In this document: piece by piece, positions 20,837 to 33,093 of the stretch
Layout: each line of letters begins with the position of its first letter
Position numbering within the stretch: position 1 is the stretch's first letter
Origin: Cliona cf. orientalis
Lineage: Eukaryota; Porifera; Demospongiae; Clionaida; Clionaidae
Direction of reading: 5' to 3'
Assembly (NCBI GenBank): GCA_963930775.1
Contig: OZ005689.1
Span: forward strand, 29,775,079 to 29,839,078
DNA length: 64,000 bases
Position numbers and translations under genes: made by a program
The notes under the pieces: generated by a model
Database searches by the model: none
What the model was told of the DNA's origin: nothing
The model's input: the letters and a program-made list of their open reading frames with translations, nothing else

Positions 20837-23436
20837 TGAACGAGCGGATCTTGCTGAAGACCAGCGCTACACAAGGAGGATGGTCAGCATATCTGACGGA
20901 TGAAGAAGCACAGTATCTGGCAATAAAACACAACCGGCAACAGAGTTTTATCCATCAGATGATAACGCAAGACAAGGTATTATAATAATATTACTCAGAT
21001 ACTCCAGCGTAGACAGTAAATACTTGATAACATAATATCTCACCTGTACAAGTGTTAGCTACATACAGTTTTTGTCATCCATGCAACTAATATTATGCAT
21101 GTGTGCATTATCTCTCTGTAGTGAAGGTACTACGGACTCATACCAGGCTATTGAAGTTCTGATAGCTCAATAATATTATTATTGCAATTATAATTAATGA
21201 TGCAGGTGCACCTCTGTAGATTAAAGCTGATGAATGGTAGTGAAAGGAATGATTCAGAAGAGATGCCAAAGACAACAACGAAGTGGAGGGATGAATGTAG
21301 CAAAACATTGATGACAACGGTACCATACTAAAAGTTAATGTTATGAATGACAGATGTACTCAGTACACGTATGTGCACGGCATCATCCATGAAAAAATTT
21401 AATAAAGCAGTATGCATAAGGCAAGGCAAGCTAAATTCACAGTTTATCGTCACAGACTTTTCGATTTTGCATGTGGGTGGGCGGTCATTATTCAGATTTC
21501 AAACTAGTAAAAAACGAAGTCACGCGATTGCTGAGGCCACGCTGTTCAATTGCAGTGCTCAAGGGGTCGGGGCCGAACTATTTTGAAATAATCTGAAAAT
21601 CCATGTGGGCGGTGACAAGAAACTGATTAACAGAATTGAAATTGATACTATCTTACCTCAATCCATGCTCTCAATCGTGCAGAAAACCTAGCTGATCAAT
21701 AATATGATATTTTTCCTGGCCGCCCTACCACCAGCATCGTACGCTCTTTTACAGAAAGTCTACAGGAAATATGAGGAGGCCAAGAAGACAAGCACCAGAC
21801 ATGCCAAGCCAGATTGTAGGGGCTCCAACTTCAGGGAGCTGGAGGAAAGCACTGTGTTTAGCATGTTGCAACGAGTAGATAATGATGACATGATGTTGAA
21901 TGAGCTCAACCACGAGTGCAAAAGAGTGAAGAGCATGCTGAAGTTGAAAGAAGCATTCAAGAATGAAGTAGGAGAGCACACATGGGAGGAAGCTGCTCAA
22001 AAGTATCCCGACTTTGCCACAGAAAGTAGATTAGTACGTTTCAGTGGAAAGCTAGAGGGTCCGACACTGTTGGCCTTCCAGCAGTACTGCAGATCTGCCA
22101 TATCTAGCTCTAGTTCTTCCAGAAGTGAGCGCAACACTACTAGCACACAGATTTTGTCGAAAGAAATTGAAGGTCAACTGTTTCAGTGCCATCAGATTAA
22201 GGAAACTCCTGAGAGTTTAACGTATGGAACTGTTTGTGAGGCACTTCACGGGATCTCAGGGTTGAGCCTGGTGATATGCAGGTTTAATGGGCAGTCCACT
22301 ACAGAGGTATAATACTATACTATTGACTTGTTTGGAGGTCAGTAATTATTTACTTAATGTATATATATAGGTTGAGCAACTGCTTAGAACAGCTCATGCT
22401 CTCAATAGAGGAGCTGGACTTGAGGGATATGTTGTGTTTGCCCAGTCATCACCTCAGGAGATACAGAAGCACTTGAACAACATAACTTTAGTGTTGAAAT
22501 CCTTTACTGGAAGAATGTGGATGGCAATAATGGTAATTGTTAATAATAATATTAACTTTGTAACATAGCTAATAATAATATCATACAAGTACTTTTTGCA
22601 TTATAGAATCTGGTGGCACTCTTTTTAAGAGCGTAGTGGTACCATTTGTAGTAGGAGTGATGAAGGAAGACATTGTGAAAGTGCGAGTGGCCATGGGTAC
22701 AGACAGACATGGAGAATATAATTGAAGGTACCCAAAAAGATCTGTATAGGAGACTGGTTTCCACTTTAACCTTACCCAATGACTGGATCCTGGATATGGA
22801 CCCATCCAATGGTAAATTTATCAGATAATTGAGCTATGTATATCAGCTACTCTTTTAATATTGGGTCCTTATTGTGGATATTGATCCCATAAGCAAATAA
22901 TTACAACCTAGGAAGTTCATGTGTACCTTCTAAAAATGACTATGCTTGAGCCAGGCCGAGGAAACCTGCAGCTCACAGCTAATAACATTGAAATTTCTAT
23001 CCATACACTATATATCAGGGAGTATTTTCGATTTCAACTTGACTTACAAATTGAACTTTCAACCTCAATCAATGTTATACTCATATTGTGCATTGAAATT
23101 TCAACCTCAAGCAATATTATCCTGGTATTGTACATTTAACCACAATCAATAATATTATTATGCTCATAGTTCGTATTGAAATTTCAACCTCAATCAATGC
23201 ACATTGAAATTTCAACCTAGCTCAATCAATGTTATCCTGGTAGCTATTGCACATTGAAATTTCAACCTCAACCAACATATGTTATTGCAGAGATTGAGAG
23301 CACCATCCGCTCAGTTTTGGAAGAGAAGAGAAACATCTTGGTGGTGGGAGATTTTTCAATTATCCTAATGGAAACTGAAGAAGATGAAAGAAACTCACAG
23401 ACAGAATCAGAATCTGATGATAATGTTAATATGTAG
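20837..23436 (+). pseudogene. Six-exon gene of unknown function with two frame lesions
   Basis: Exons at 20837-20976, 21206-21319, 21755-22306, 22371-22532, 22607-22811 and 23291-23436 (TAG stop) have GT..AG borders and compatible phases except within exons 4 and 5. Exon 4 changes frame by one base near 22435-22455. Exon 5 has a tandem AGAC repeat at 22701-22708 that shifts the frame; a single copy would restore agreement with the last exon. Exons 1-3 encode a charged helical protein (AVNERILLKTSATQGGW; KVYRKYEEAKK; a Ser-rich stretch). The late exons (LTLPNDWILDM, IESTIRSVLEEKRNILVVGD) loosely recall the motif-I region of DNA methyltransferase folds, with the glycine-rich loop missing. This resemblance is weak. 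The 5' exons before 20837 were not found. Confidence 0.6.
22980..23280. repeat. Second TTGAAATTTCAA minisatellite cluster
   Basis: Copies of CATTGAAATTTCAACCTCAA, each followed by CAATG-like links, recur in the last intron of the plus-strand gene. They are the reverse complement of the motif at 1-258. Confidence 0.75.
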
Positions 23437-23570
23437 TTTAGTTATAATAATGTAAACATACCAAATTCCTGCAATCATTTTTTTTGCATTGCTGCCTTCA
23501 AAAGAATATCAGATAACACTGCAATACAAATTTTGGAATTCTGAATTCCACGATGAAATTGAAAGTGCTT

Positions 23571-24305
23571 TGTCATGTACATACTCATGTTGGTGCAAAG
23601 GGTTTTCTGGCCTTTAATCTAGACTGAATTATAATATTATGAGAAACTATAACATTCCTATGGAGTAATTCCCATAGCATACTTATGACAATAATATTAT
23701 TATTAAGAGGAGAGGAGGAAACCACCATAGCATGCACAAGTGAATTTAGAAATTGCTCTTATCTTTGTAAAATCTGGAACATCCAAGGTGTCACACTTAG
23801 GGCAACTGGTAAAGAAACAAATCCTGTGGTTTCCTGTTCTTGCTGCTATATAAATAGTACTCACTTTCCATAATGTCAGGTTTTCCATAAAATAAATGTC
23901 ATGTACATACTCATGTTGGTGCAAAGGATTTTTCTGGCCTTTAATGTAGACTGAATTATATGAGAAACTATAACATTCCTATGGAGTAATTCCCATAGCA
24001 TACTTATGACAATAATATTATTATCTAGAGGAGAGGAGGAAACCACCATAGCACAAGTGAATTTAGAAATTGCTCTTATGTTTGTAAACTCTGGAACATA
24101 CCAAGGTGTCACACTTTTTTATCATTAGGGCAACTAGTAAAGAAACAAATCCTGTGGTTTCCTGTTCTTCCTGCTATATAAATAGTACTCACTTTCCATA
24201 ATGTCAGGTTTTTCCAAAAAATAAATGTCATGTAGTACTCATGTTGGTGCAAAGGGTTTTTCTGGCCTTTAATCTAGACTGAATTATATGAGAAAGTATA
24301 ACTAG
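23571..24305. repeat. ~325-bp tandem repeat, left part
   Basis: Two full units begin with TGTCATGTACATACTCATG (23571, 23897), and a third starts at 24228. The third is interrupted by the non-LTR element and resumes at about 31240. Confidence 0.85.
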
Positions 24306-24368
24306 GAGTATAACTAGGAGCAGTACGTACACCCATCATCAACATAATACTATCATTAATAAATGTAA

Positions 24369-25512
24369 TCTGAAGATACTTTACTATAACGCCAGAAGCC
24401 TGTTGCCTAAATTTGACTATCTTTTAATTTCTGTTACTATACATAGACCCCATATTATTTGTATAGTAGAGACTTGGCTCTCTACTGATATAGACAATAA
24501 TGAAAATTTTATTCCTAGCTTCCAATTGTTTCATAACGACAGAAATCGTCATGGTGGTGGTGTGTTAATGTATGTCTCCTCAATGTTTTTTGCTTCAGTT
24601 GTGCCTCCCTCTCCCCATTCCCTTGAAATTCTTACTCTTTCAGTACTTTGTAATAATTTTAAAGTTTCTTTTTTATCGCCCACCCAGTTCCACTAGTTTT
24701 ATTTTTGATACTCTTTCTTCCTATTTGGACTCTATAGATATTTGTAACCTTAATAACCTTATACTCCTTGGAGATTTTAATGTTAATATTGACAACCCGC
24801 ATCATCCCATGTACACTAATTTGTGTTCGATTACTACTTTGTATTGCCTACATCATAAAGTTACAGGGCCGACACATGTTCATCATGATGGCACCAAGTC
24901 TACAATTGACTTGGTCTTCGTGTCTGAGCCCTCATTAATGGATGCATGTGACACCATTCCACCATTATCCAATTCTGACCACGAAGGAATACTTATGGAA
25001 CTTTCTCAGAAATCAATCAAAACCGAAAAGACTCAGGGCCGAAAAATCTGGCGCTATACTTACGCTGATTGGGACAAAGCAAGTGAATTAATTGATGAAT
25101 TCAACTGGGACTCTATCTTGTCTCGGGATATTGATCAATCGTGGAAACAGTGGCACCAGCAATTTATGGCCATAATGGCACAGTCAATACCGAATACTAC
25201 CATTCGTACGAGAAGAAACCTCCCCTGGTTAAATAGATCAATTGTCAAATCAATGAAAAAGCGCAACCAGTTGTATAAAAAGGCCAATAAAACGGGGAAC
25301 TTTTATCAGTATAAACTTGCTCGAAATCGTACACTTTCCCAACTGAAACTGGCCAAGAGAAGATACTTCCAAACTCTGAATCCCAAGAACCCAAAGAAGT
25401 TCTGGAAGGCTGTCAAATTTTTGAATAAAAGTAAACAATCCATTCCTACTCTATCCTTGGATGGTGCAGTGGCCAATTCTGATATTGACAAAGCTAATCT
25501 TTTGAACTCGTT
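24369..25512 (+). pseudogene. APE endonuclease part of the plus-strand non-LTR element
   Basis: Frames at 24369-24670 and 24680-25512 together cover an endonuclease domain: ETWLS, NDRNRHGGGVLMYVS, FYRPPSS, LLGDFNVN, STIDLVF and the catalytic NSDH, followed by the RTRRNLPWLN linker. The frame changes by one base in the T-rich tract near 24670. The frame stops at the nested insertion. Not functional as it stands. Confidence 0.85.
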
Positions 25513-26343
25513 TTTCTTTTTTTTTTTTTTTTTTTTTTCAAGGAGACCACACACACTAAGCAGAAAAAAAAAATGGTCCGAAAACCACCACATAGTCGAG
25601 CTGGATGCATAGTAGAGCCAAATAATGCAAGCAGGCATCCAAATAGCCATACATGCAATGTTTGGTAAAGGGTCGTCAACGTACCCCGCGCGCCCGTTAT
25701 TTTTTTTATGGGCAAACATTGCAACTGCATGGCTTCCTATGCCAATATAAAGGGTGCTGTATCTCAACACCGAAAGTGAAAATCAAAATTCCGGCTTTAA
25801 CATCTTTCTAGTTTTGACTCATTCTGCGTGCCCATATAAAAATTATGGCCTGAAGTGGTCCCAGAAGTCTCAAACATTAGATTAATTATTTAAATTCTTT
25901 TTTTTTTCTACTTAGTGTGTAACAAGGAGACCTGAACACTAAGCAGAAAAAAAAAATTGTCCAAAACCACCACATAGTTGAGCTGGATGCTTAGTAGAGC
26001 CATACAATGCAAGCAGGCACCCTATACTCCAATTTTGACTAAATTAGGTAAGGGTCGTCACGTTTGTGTGCGCGCGCCTAACGGGGATTCCCCGTTTTTC
26101 ACGTAGCGCGTGGGCGGAAAACATTGCAAACGCATGGCTTCCCTATACAAACATATGGGAAAACTTTAAAGGGCCGTAACTTCAATTCAAAGGCGTGAAT
26201 CAAAATTCTTTCAGGTCAAATCTCTAGTTTCGACCCATTCTGCGTGCCCATGTAAAAATTATGTCCCCAAGTACTCCCAAACCCCCCATGAATTAGATTA
26301 TTTATTTAATTATTTAAATCTTTTTTTTTTCTACTTAGTGTTT
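25513..26343. mobile_element. PolyT tract and two head-to-tail CACTAAG elements
   Basis: A T tract at 25513-25538 is followed by two related copies (about 25550-25917 and 25935-26341). Each starts CACTAAGCAGAAAAAAAA and ends TTTTTTTCTACTTAGTG, and each is preceded by AAGGAGACC. They share internal sequence (ACCACCACATAGT, AGCTGGATGC, TTCTGCGTGCCCAT). No clear target duplication. They sit directly downstream of the 3' end of the minus-strand retroelement. Confidence 0.7.
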
Positions 26344-26645
26344 AATTTTTTCTCTATAACACTTTATGCATCTTAATATGCAATGGATGCACAATAGTAA
26401 TTGCATACTAATCTCGTGTGCACCCTAAAGTAACTATAGTTAAAATGAATACATAAAATTATTAAGTATAACTTAGTCTTAGCTGCCTCATAAGTGAGGA
26501 GTATGATGTTGAAGTGACACATTCATTAGTTAGGGAGTTCCAAGCCGACATAGTGTGGGGAAAGAAGGAGTACTTATATGCATTGGTGTGAGCAAATGGC
26601 GGATCCAAAGGGAGCGAGTGAACACCTCTTAAGCTTGGTAGATCG

Positions 26646-27698
26646 TCACGGATTGGTGGAACATTTGGGAAATAACAGTTTATGAATGATCTTAAACATC
26701 AATCCCAGTTTGAGGTGAAGTCGTCGCTGCTCAAGGGGCTGGAGTTCAAATAACTCGAGTAATTCTTGATAGCTTGCATCCCAATGATGGGCAGCAAGTC
26801 TGCAACCAAACTTTTCAACATTCTCCAGCATTTTCTGGTCCTTGACAAGATGGGGGTCCCAGATCTGGCAGGCATATTCTAGGTGTGGACGGACTAATGA
26901 GAGGTAAAGTTGCTTGAGAGTGGTCTGGTCTGCTGAGCCATAGAATCTCCTATAGATTAGACCCAGAATTTTCTTGGCTTTAGAACAAATAGAAGTGATA
27001 TGAGCAGACCAGCTCAAGTTCGTTGTCAATAACAGCCCCAAATACTTGTAACAGTCAACTTTCTGCAATGGAGTTCCAAATAACTTCAGAGGATTGGATG
27101 GAACCAATGGGGATTGCTTCCTAGAAACAGTCATGTACTTGCATTTTCCTGCATTAAATGACAGAAAGTTAGCTACAGACCATTGTTCAATCAACAACAC
27201 TGCCCGCTGTAGCAAGATGTAATCATCAGGATTCAAGATAAGATGATACAAAAGAATATCGTCAGCGAAAAGGTTTACTTTAGAATCACCCAGTAAGGCT
27301 TGGACAACATTGGGTAAATCGTCAATATAAATAAGAAACAACAATGGGCCTAAAACAGAGCCCTGCGGAACACCCGATAGTACCGCAGCTTCAGAAGATA
27401 CTGAACCATTGACGACAACCATTTGAAATCTGTCAGCCAGGTAATTGTTCAACCATCGGGTTATACTTTCAGGTAGACCAAGTGAACGAATCTTTGCCAT
27501 CAATGGAAAATGAGGTACCGAGTCGAAGGCTTTGCGGAAGTCAAAGAACACTGCACATACATCGTGCCCAGACTCCAGTGCCTGGAACCATTGATCAGTT
27601 AAGTGCAGCAGAGCAGTGACAGTTGACCTTCCCTCCAGAAAACCCCACTGAAAGGCAGAGAGAGGGTGATTAAGCTTAAGATGATCCATTACTATCAT
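26646..27698 (-). pseudogene. Reverse transcriptase of the minus non-LTR element
   Basis: 350 residues covering the palm and thumb: FDFRKAFDSVPH, GVPQGSVLGPLLFLIYIDDL, FADDILLY, then the C-terminal LYLSLVRPHLEYACQIWDP. The N-terminal fingers lie in other frames at 27700-28150, so at least two frameshifts separate this frame from the endonuclease. Confidence 0.85.
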
Positions 27699-28156
27699 GA
27701 AGATGTGCCGTTCAAGAACCTTACTGACGATAGGAAGGAGAGAGACCGGACGATAATTGGATGGGTTGGAGAGCTCTTGGTTCTTGGGAATAGGAACAAT
27801 TAATGACTTCTTCTACACAGATGGAATGGTGCCAGTAGTTAGTGACAAGTTGAAGAGCTTGGTGATTGAAGGAGCAATACTGTATGCTGTGCATTTTAGC
27901 ATTTTAGCCGATATGCCGTCTTGCCCACTAGCTTTAGATGGGTCCAGAGCTGCCAATAAATCACCCACCTCAGACTCAGAGCAGGGTATCTCCTCTGGAC
28001 AGGAAGGATGCTGAGAAACCTCCTGGAGTTGGATGGGTGAATGAGAATTATTAAAGCAATCAATAAAAAATGTGTTTAGTAGATTTGCCTTGTCTGCATC
28101 AGAATGAGCTATCTTATCCTCCAGAGAAAGAGTGGGAATTGAAGACTTGTTCTTGT

Positions 28157-29116
28157 TTAAATACTTGATAGCCTTCCATTTGGATCCTTGGGATTGAGCT
28201 TGCGAAAGTACTTTTTCTTGGCTTTCCGCAACTGAGTAAGGGTACGATTACGTGCAAGTCTGTATTGATGAAAATTTCCAGATCGCTTAGCCCTTTTAAA
28301 CAGCTGGTTTCTCTTCCTCATTAATTTTACAATAGGTTTATTTAGCCATGGGAGGTTTCTTCTTGTGCGTATTCTTGTATTCGGAATTGATTGTGACATT
28401 ACGGACATGAATTGGTGATACCACAACTTCCATGAAAGTTCAATGTCTCCAGACAAAATAGAATCCCAATTGAAGTCCTCAATCAGCTCACATGCTTTAG
28501 CCCAATCTGCGTAGGCATAACGCCAAATCAGCCGGCCCTGAGATTTTTCAGCTATGGCTTGTTTCTTTGATAGATCCATTAAAACTCCACAGTGGTCTGA
28601 ATTAGACAATGGAGGAACAGTGTCACATTGATTCAGCAACGAGGGTTCAGACATAAACACCAGGTCAATTGTAGATCTGGAGCCATCATGGTGTTCATGT
28701 GTTGGCCCTGTTACCACTTGAGTCAAACAATACAGATCAGAAATTGTGCACAAACTAGAAAATAAGGGGTGAGAGGGATTGTCATAATTAACGTTAAAGT
28801 CGCCTAGAAGTACAAAATTATTAAGTTTACAGACATCTATACATTCCAAATAAGAAGACAAAGTATCAAAAATAAAACCTGTAGAACTGGGTGGCCGATA
28901 AAAAAGGCATATATACATTTTAAAATTATCAACAAGTACAGAGAGAGTAAGGATTTCAAGCACAGGGGGAGGGGGAAACACAACTGAGGCAAAAAATATT
29001 AAAGATACATATATGAGCACACCACCACCATGACGATTTCTATCATTACGAAAAATTTGAAAGCCCGGGATATATATTTCGTTATCATTGATTTCATCTG
29101 AGAGCCAGGATTCCAC
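28157..29116 (-). pseudogene. Endonuclease of the minus non-LTR element
   Basis: About 310 residues with NDRNRHGGGVLIYVS, LFYRPPSSTGF, LLGDFNVNYDN, STIDLVF and SNSDHCG. The domain appears intact, but the frame shifts near 28170, where the link to the reverse transcriptase should continue. Upstream codons extend the domain beyond the first ATG. Confidence 0.85.
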
Positions 29117-29538
29117 AACACAAATAATGTGTGGTCTATGTATATCAACTGAGAGAAGGAGATTATCGACTTTTGGTAAAAGACTCCTGGCATTATAGTA
29201 GAGTATACGTAGATTGTGCTTATTAGTTAGAGGGTGGTGGGTGCATGATGTGATATCTTGTAGTCACTCATTCCTAGTTCCAGGATTTGCCTGGCGGTTG
29301 GGTTTCTCTTTCACAGCTGGTTCATCAGATGATAGGTGATCTGAATCAGGAGTTGGTGAGATTTGCTGAGTGTCAAGAGTAGGATTCTGATTAGATATAG
29401 ACGCAGAAGAGTCGGCTGAATCTGTTGCATGATGATCTGCGTCTGCTGGCTTGGAGCAGGGCTTGAGAGTCCAAGAGATTTGGGTGTTGAGAGATTCCCA
29501 TTTTCTGTTCCTGTTTCAACAGGTCTCATTCACCAATC

Positions 29539-31098
29539 CAACACCAACATTCTCCAACGACTTTAGATTGTCCTGACACAATTCTTTGCTCTGAATCAGA
29601 GGTCGGTGACATGTTGGCAGCTCTCGATGTGACAAAAGCCAGTGGACCAGATGGCATATCTGCTAGGATGCTAAAGAGCACTGCGTTTAGCATTGCTCCT
29701 TCTCTGACTAAGTTGTTTAATCAGTCATTATCTTCTGGAATCCTTCCGCTATCATGGAAAAAGTCACTGGTTATTCCAATACCGAAAAACAAGGAGCTCT
29801 CTAATCCAAGCAATTATCGCCCCATCTCCCTACTCCCAATTGTTAGCAAGGTCCTCGAACGTCATATCCACACCTTGATCATAGATCACCTCCAGCACAG
29901 TCATCCTCTGTCAGCTTTTCAGTGGGGTTTCCTGGAGGGTAGATCAACTGTCACTGCTCTACTCCAAGTGTCAGACCAGTGGTTCCAGGCCTTAGAAGAT
30001 GGGCATGATATATGTGCTGACTTTTTCAATTTCCGGAAGGCCTTTGATTCTGTGCCACATGAACCCCTGATGGCCAAAATCTACTCTCTCAATCTTGACG
30101 AACGTATTAACGTATGGATTAACAACTACCTCGCCAACAGGCGTCAAGTTGTTGCCATCAATGGGGCTGAATCCTCTGATGCGATGGTTTTGTCTGGTGT
30201 CCCACAGGGCTCTGTGCTAGGCCCTTTATTGTTTCTCATCTACATAGATGATCTGCCCTGTGTGGTTCAGAGCCTCCTCTCCAAAGTTAACTTGTTTGCA
30301 GACGATATTCTCCTTTACCACCTCATATCAAACTCTATGGACTATGCTGTCCTCCAACAAGCAATTTGCCTAATTGAAGAGTGGTCGGCATCCAACTTCC
30401 TGAGTTTCAATGCTATAAAATGCAAGTACATGGTTGTATCGCGAAAACAATTTCCAATAGTCCCACCACGTCCCTTGGAACTAATTAATACTCCAATGCA
30501 GAAAGTGGACTGCTGCAAGTACCTGGGGCTTCTGATAACCAACAATCTGACTTGGTCAGCCCATACCAATTCAATTTGCTCTAATGCCAGAAAAATTCTC
30601 GGACTAATTTACCGACGATTCTATGCTTCTTCAAACCAAGAGACACTTAAACAATTGTATATCTCCCTGGTTAGACCACACCTCGAGTACGCTTGCCAAA
30701 TTTGGGATCCACACCTTGCTAAAGATAAGAAAGTGCTGGAGGATGTCCAGAAGTTTGGCTGCAGAGTTGCTTCCCGTCAATGGGATTCGAGCTATCATGA
30801 TTTACTGGAGCTTTTTGAACTCCCCACGCTGGAGGAACGCAGACTTCATCTCAAACTTGGCTTGATGTACAAGATTGTTCACAATCTCTGCTACTTTCCC
30901 AGTACTCCTGAGTTTCGGAACACTTTTTCTGGTCTAAGAAGCCAACATCCATTCCAGTTTGATCCACCATTTGCCCACACAAATTCTTATAAGTTTTCCT
31001 TTTTTCCCCACACAATGTCAGTCTGGAATTCATTGAACAGTGAGTGTGTCGCATCTTCCACATATAAACTCTTTATTGAACAGTTAAGAAATATGTAA
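29539..31098 (+). pseudogene. Reverse transcriptase of the plus non-LTR element
   Basis: An open frame from the nested-insert border to the TAA at 31098, about 500 residues. It shows KASGPDGISARMLK, IPIPKNKELSNPSNYRPIS, FNFRKAFDSVPH, GVPQGSVLGPLLF, FADDILLY and the LYISLVRPHLEYACQIWDP tail. It is open over its length but cut off from its endonuclease half by about 4 kb of insert. Confidence 0.88.
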
Positions 31099-31239
31099 TT
31101 TTTTTTCTGTAATGTGTATTTTTATTGTCACTTAGTTTTTGGGTGCACTTAACATTAGTATGTATGCTATTGTGTATCCGTTGCTGAGAATGCATAAAGT
31201 ATTATTATAAACAAAAAAAAAAAAAAACAAAAAAAAAAA

Positions 31240-31600
31240 ACATTCCTATGGAGTAATTCCCATAGCATACTTATGACAATATTATTATCTAGAGGAGAGA
31301 AGGAAACCACCACAGCACAAGTGAATTTAGAAATTGCTCTTATCTTTGTAAAGTCTGGAACATATCAAGGTGTCACACTTTTTTATCATTAATAGGGTAA
31401 CTAGTAAAGAAACAAATCCTGTGGTTTCCTGTTTATGCTGTAAAACATGATGATAATTATTCACTTGCCATTATGATAATGGCATGTTTTGTACCCATAA
31501 AATAAATATCCCAATGCACTCCTGATGGTGCAATGGGTTTATCTCTGTCTTTAATGTATACATGCCATGGCACTTGCCCTGTTTTACATCAAAACTGTAG
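31240..31600. repeat. ~325-bp tandem repeat, right part
   Basis: It resumes at ATTCCTATGGAGTAATTCCC and runs into a more diverged unit (CTGATGGTGCAATGGGTTT near 31520), which marks the array edge. Confidence 0.75.
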
Positions 31601-33093
31601 CTATAATAATTATGAGCAACCTTTATACAAGAATAATTAAATTCTTGAGCTTTGAAATTTAATTTACTGTAATATAATATTGCTATAAATAATAATTCCC
31701 ATAGTATAATCTTTATTCTTAAATTTTATTGTGTATGTAGCTCAGGTGGAAGTTTTCAAATTGACCTTATATAGTTAGACACATACCAACATGTCATACT
31801 CTTTCTATATCAGTTTTGATTTGTGCATTGAAATAATACTGTACACACAGTTGCAGGTAATCAAACTTATTGCCATGGCATAAAGCAGGCAAAATGGCTC
31901 TCCATTGGTATTGGTGAGGTTTAAATTATTTGGTAATCTGAATCACTACCACCATAGGCGCGTATGCATAATTTAAATTCAACCTGGCAAATTTTTAATT
32001 TGGTGAGTTATACCGAATTCAGCAAGTCGCCATAATATCACTTCAAAATGAAAAGGTGGACCCAAAAATAATAAGATGATTGAAGTAATAGTAGTACATA
32101 ATAGATGGAGACGTACATGAAACATTAAACGTAAAGGTACTGACAATATAAGATCTTAATTCTCAGTATACTTAAAAGATTACCGGGGTAATATTATTAG
32201 ATAAAAGGTTCGTTTATTCCTAATTATAAATCATAGACCACATATTATATACAATTATGTATGTTATCCTCACCCTAATTATAATTTTTCGTGCATTTGA
32301 ATTTCATACTTGATATTAATTTTAATAATATTATTTGTACACCTATGTATCTCACTGTATGTTTTATTAATTTTACGTGCACGGAAATGGGGTGAAATTT
32401 CTATATATATAAGTGCTAACAATTTCGTAGTTATTGCATACCCTGGCTGGAGCAATGTGTAAACAACACTTTGGTTGCTAGGCCATGGTCAGCAACTAAC
32501 ATTAGAATCAAAAGCTTACATAATTTATAGACTATAATAGGATTATATTCATGGATAGAGATTTTAGTGCAGTCCTATGTCACTACATTATCCCTTTACT
32601 AAATGAATAATATTATTATTATCGATACATATTATGCACACAAACATTTAAAAAAGTAAAGGCCAGTATATTCTTCGATTGTATCATAGTACTTGTATGA
32701 AAAAACAATGTAATTTGATACCAGATCATCCAAAGTTAGTTATCGTCATAATATTTCATAACCAATTAATTTGATAATATAATTATGAAGCTTTGTCAAC
32801 AATGATGTATACATGTAATTATGACACTAAAATTAATCATTGAAATTATAAAAATATAGGTACTTCATAATATCAACTTAAATTAGTGCTCATAGAATTT
32901 ACCTGCTATAATTATTACGATCACCACTGAGATACCTAATAATATCATTATAATATACACATTTCTCATAATAATAGGTAGTTAAAGTTACATACAGTAG
33001 ACAGACTGTCGATTCGTATAAATATAATTGTTTATACAATATTGGAATACATATGACACACTATTGTTATTAAATTTTTGTTATACTGTTTTT
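31601..33093. other. AT-rich intergenic stretch
   Basis: Very AT-rich with many TAATAATATTAT runs. I see no convincing gene, terminal repeat or hairpin. Confidence 0.6.

Larger units (their letters stand above)
26344..29511 (-). mobile_element. Minus-strand non-LTR retrotransposon nested in the plus copy
   Basis: Order on the minus strand: the end of an ORF1-like frame (29529-29311), endonuclease (29116-28157), reverse transcriptase (27698-26646), then a 3' end resembling that of the plus copy (GCATAAAGTGTTATAG) near 26365. It is 5'-truncated near 29511. It is the same family as the interrupted host element, but clearly diverged from it. Confidence 0.85.
24306..31230 (+). mobile_element. Non-LTR retrotransposon (APE-type), split by a nested insertion
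   Basis: The left part (24306-25512) carries the endonuclease. The right part (about 29512-31230) carries the reverse transcriptase and ends in an A-rich tail after GCATAAAGTATTATTATAA. The two halves read as one element broken at the codons following LLNSFF. The insert is a polyT tract, two CACTAAG elements and a minus-strand relative. Family features (HGGGVLMY, LLGDFNVN, GVPQGSVLGPLLF, FADD) fit the CR1/Jockey/L2 group. The target was the third unit of the ~325-bp repeat. Confidence 0.88.

Noticed and set aside
25549..26341. CACTA (EnSpm) assignment from the CACTAAG ends
   Set aside because: No 3-bp target duplication at either copy and long A/T tracts next to the ends; left unassigned.
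27757..28014. Plus-strand frame of 85 residues
   Set aside because: Antisense to the reverse transcriptase fingers of the minus element.
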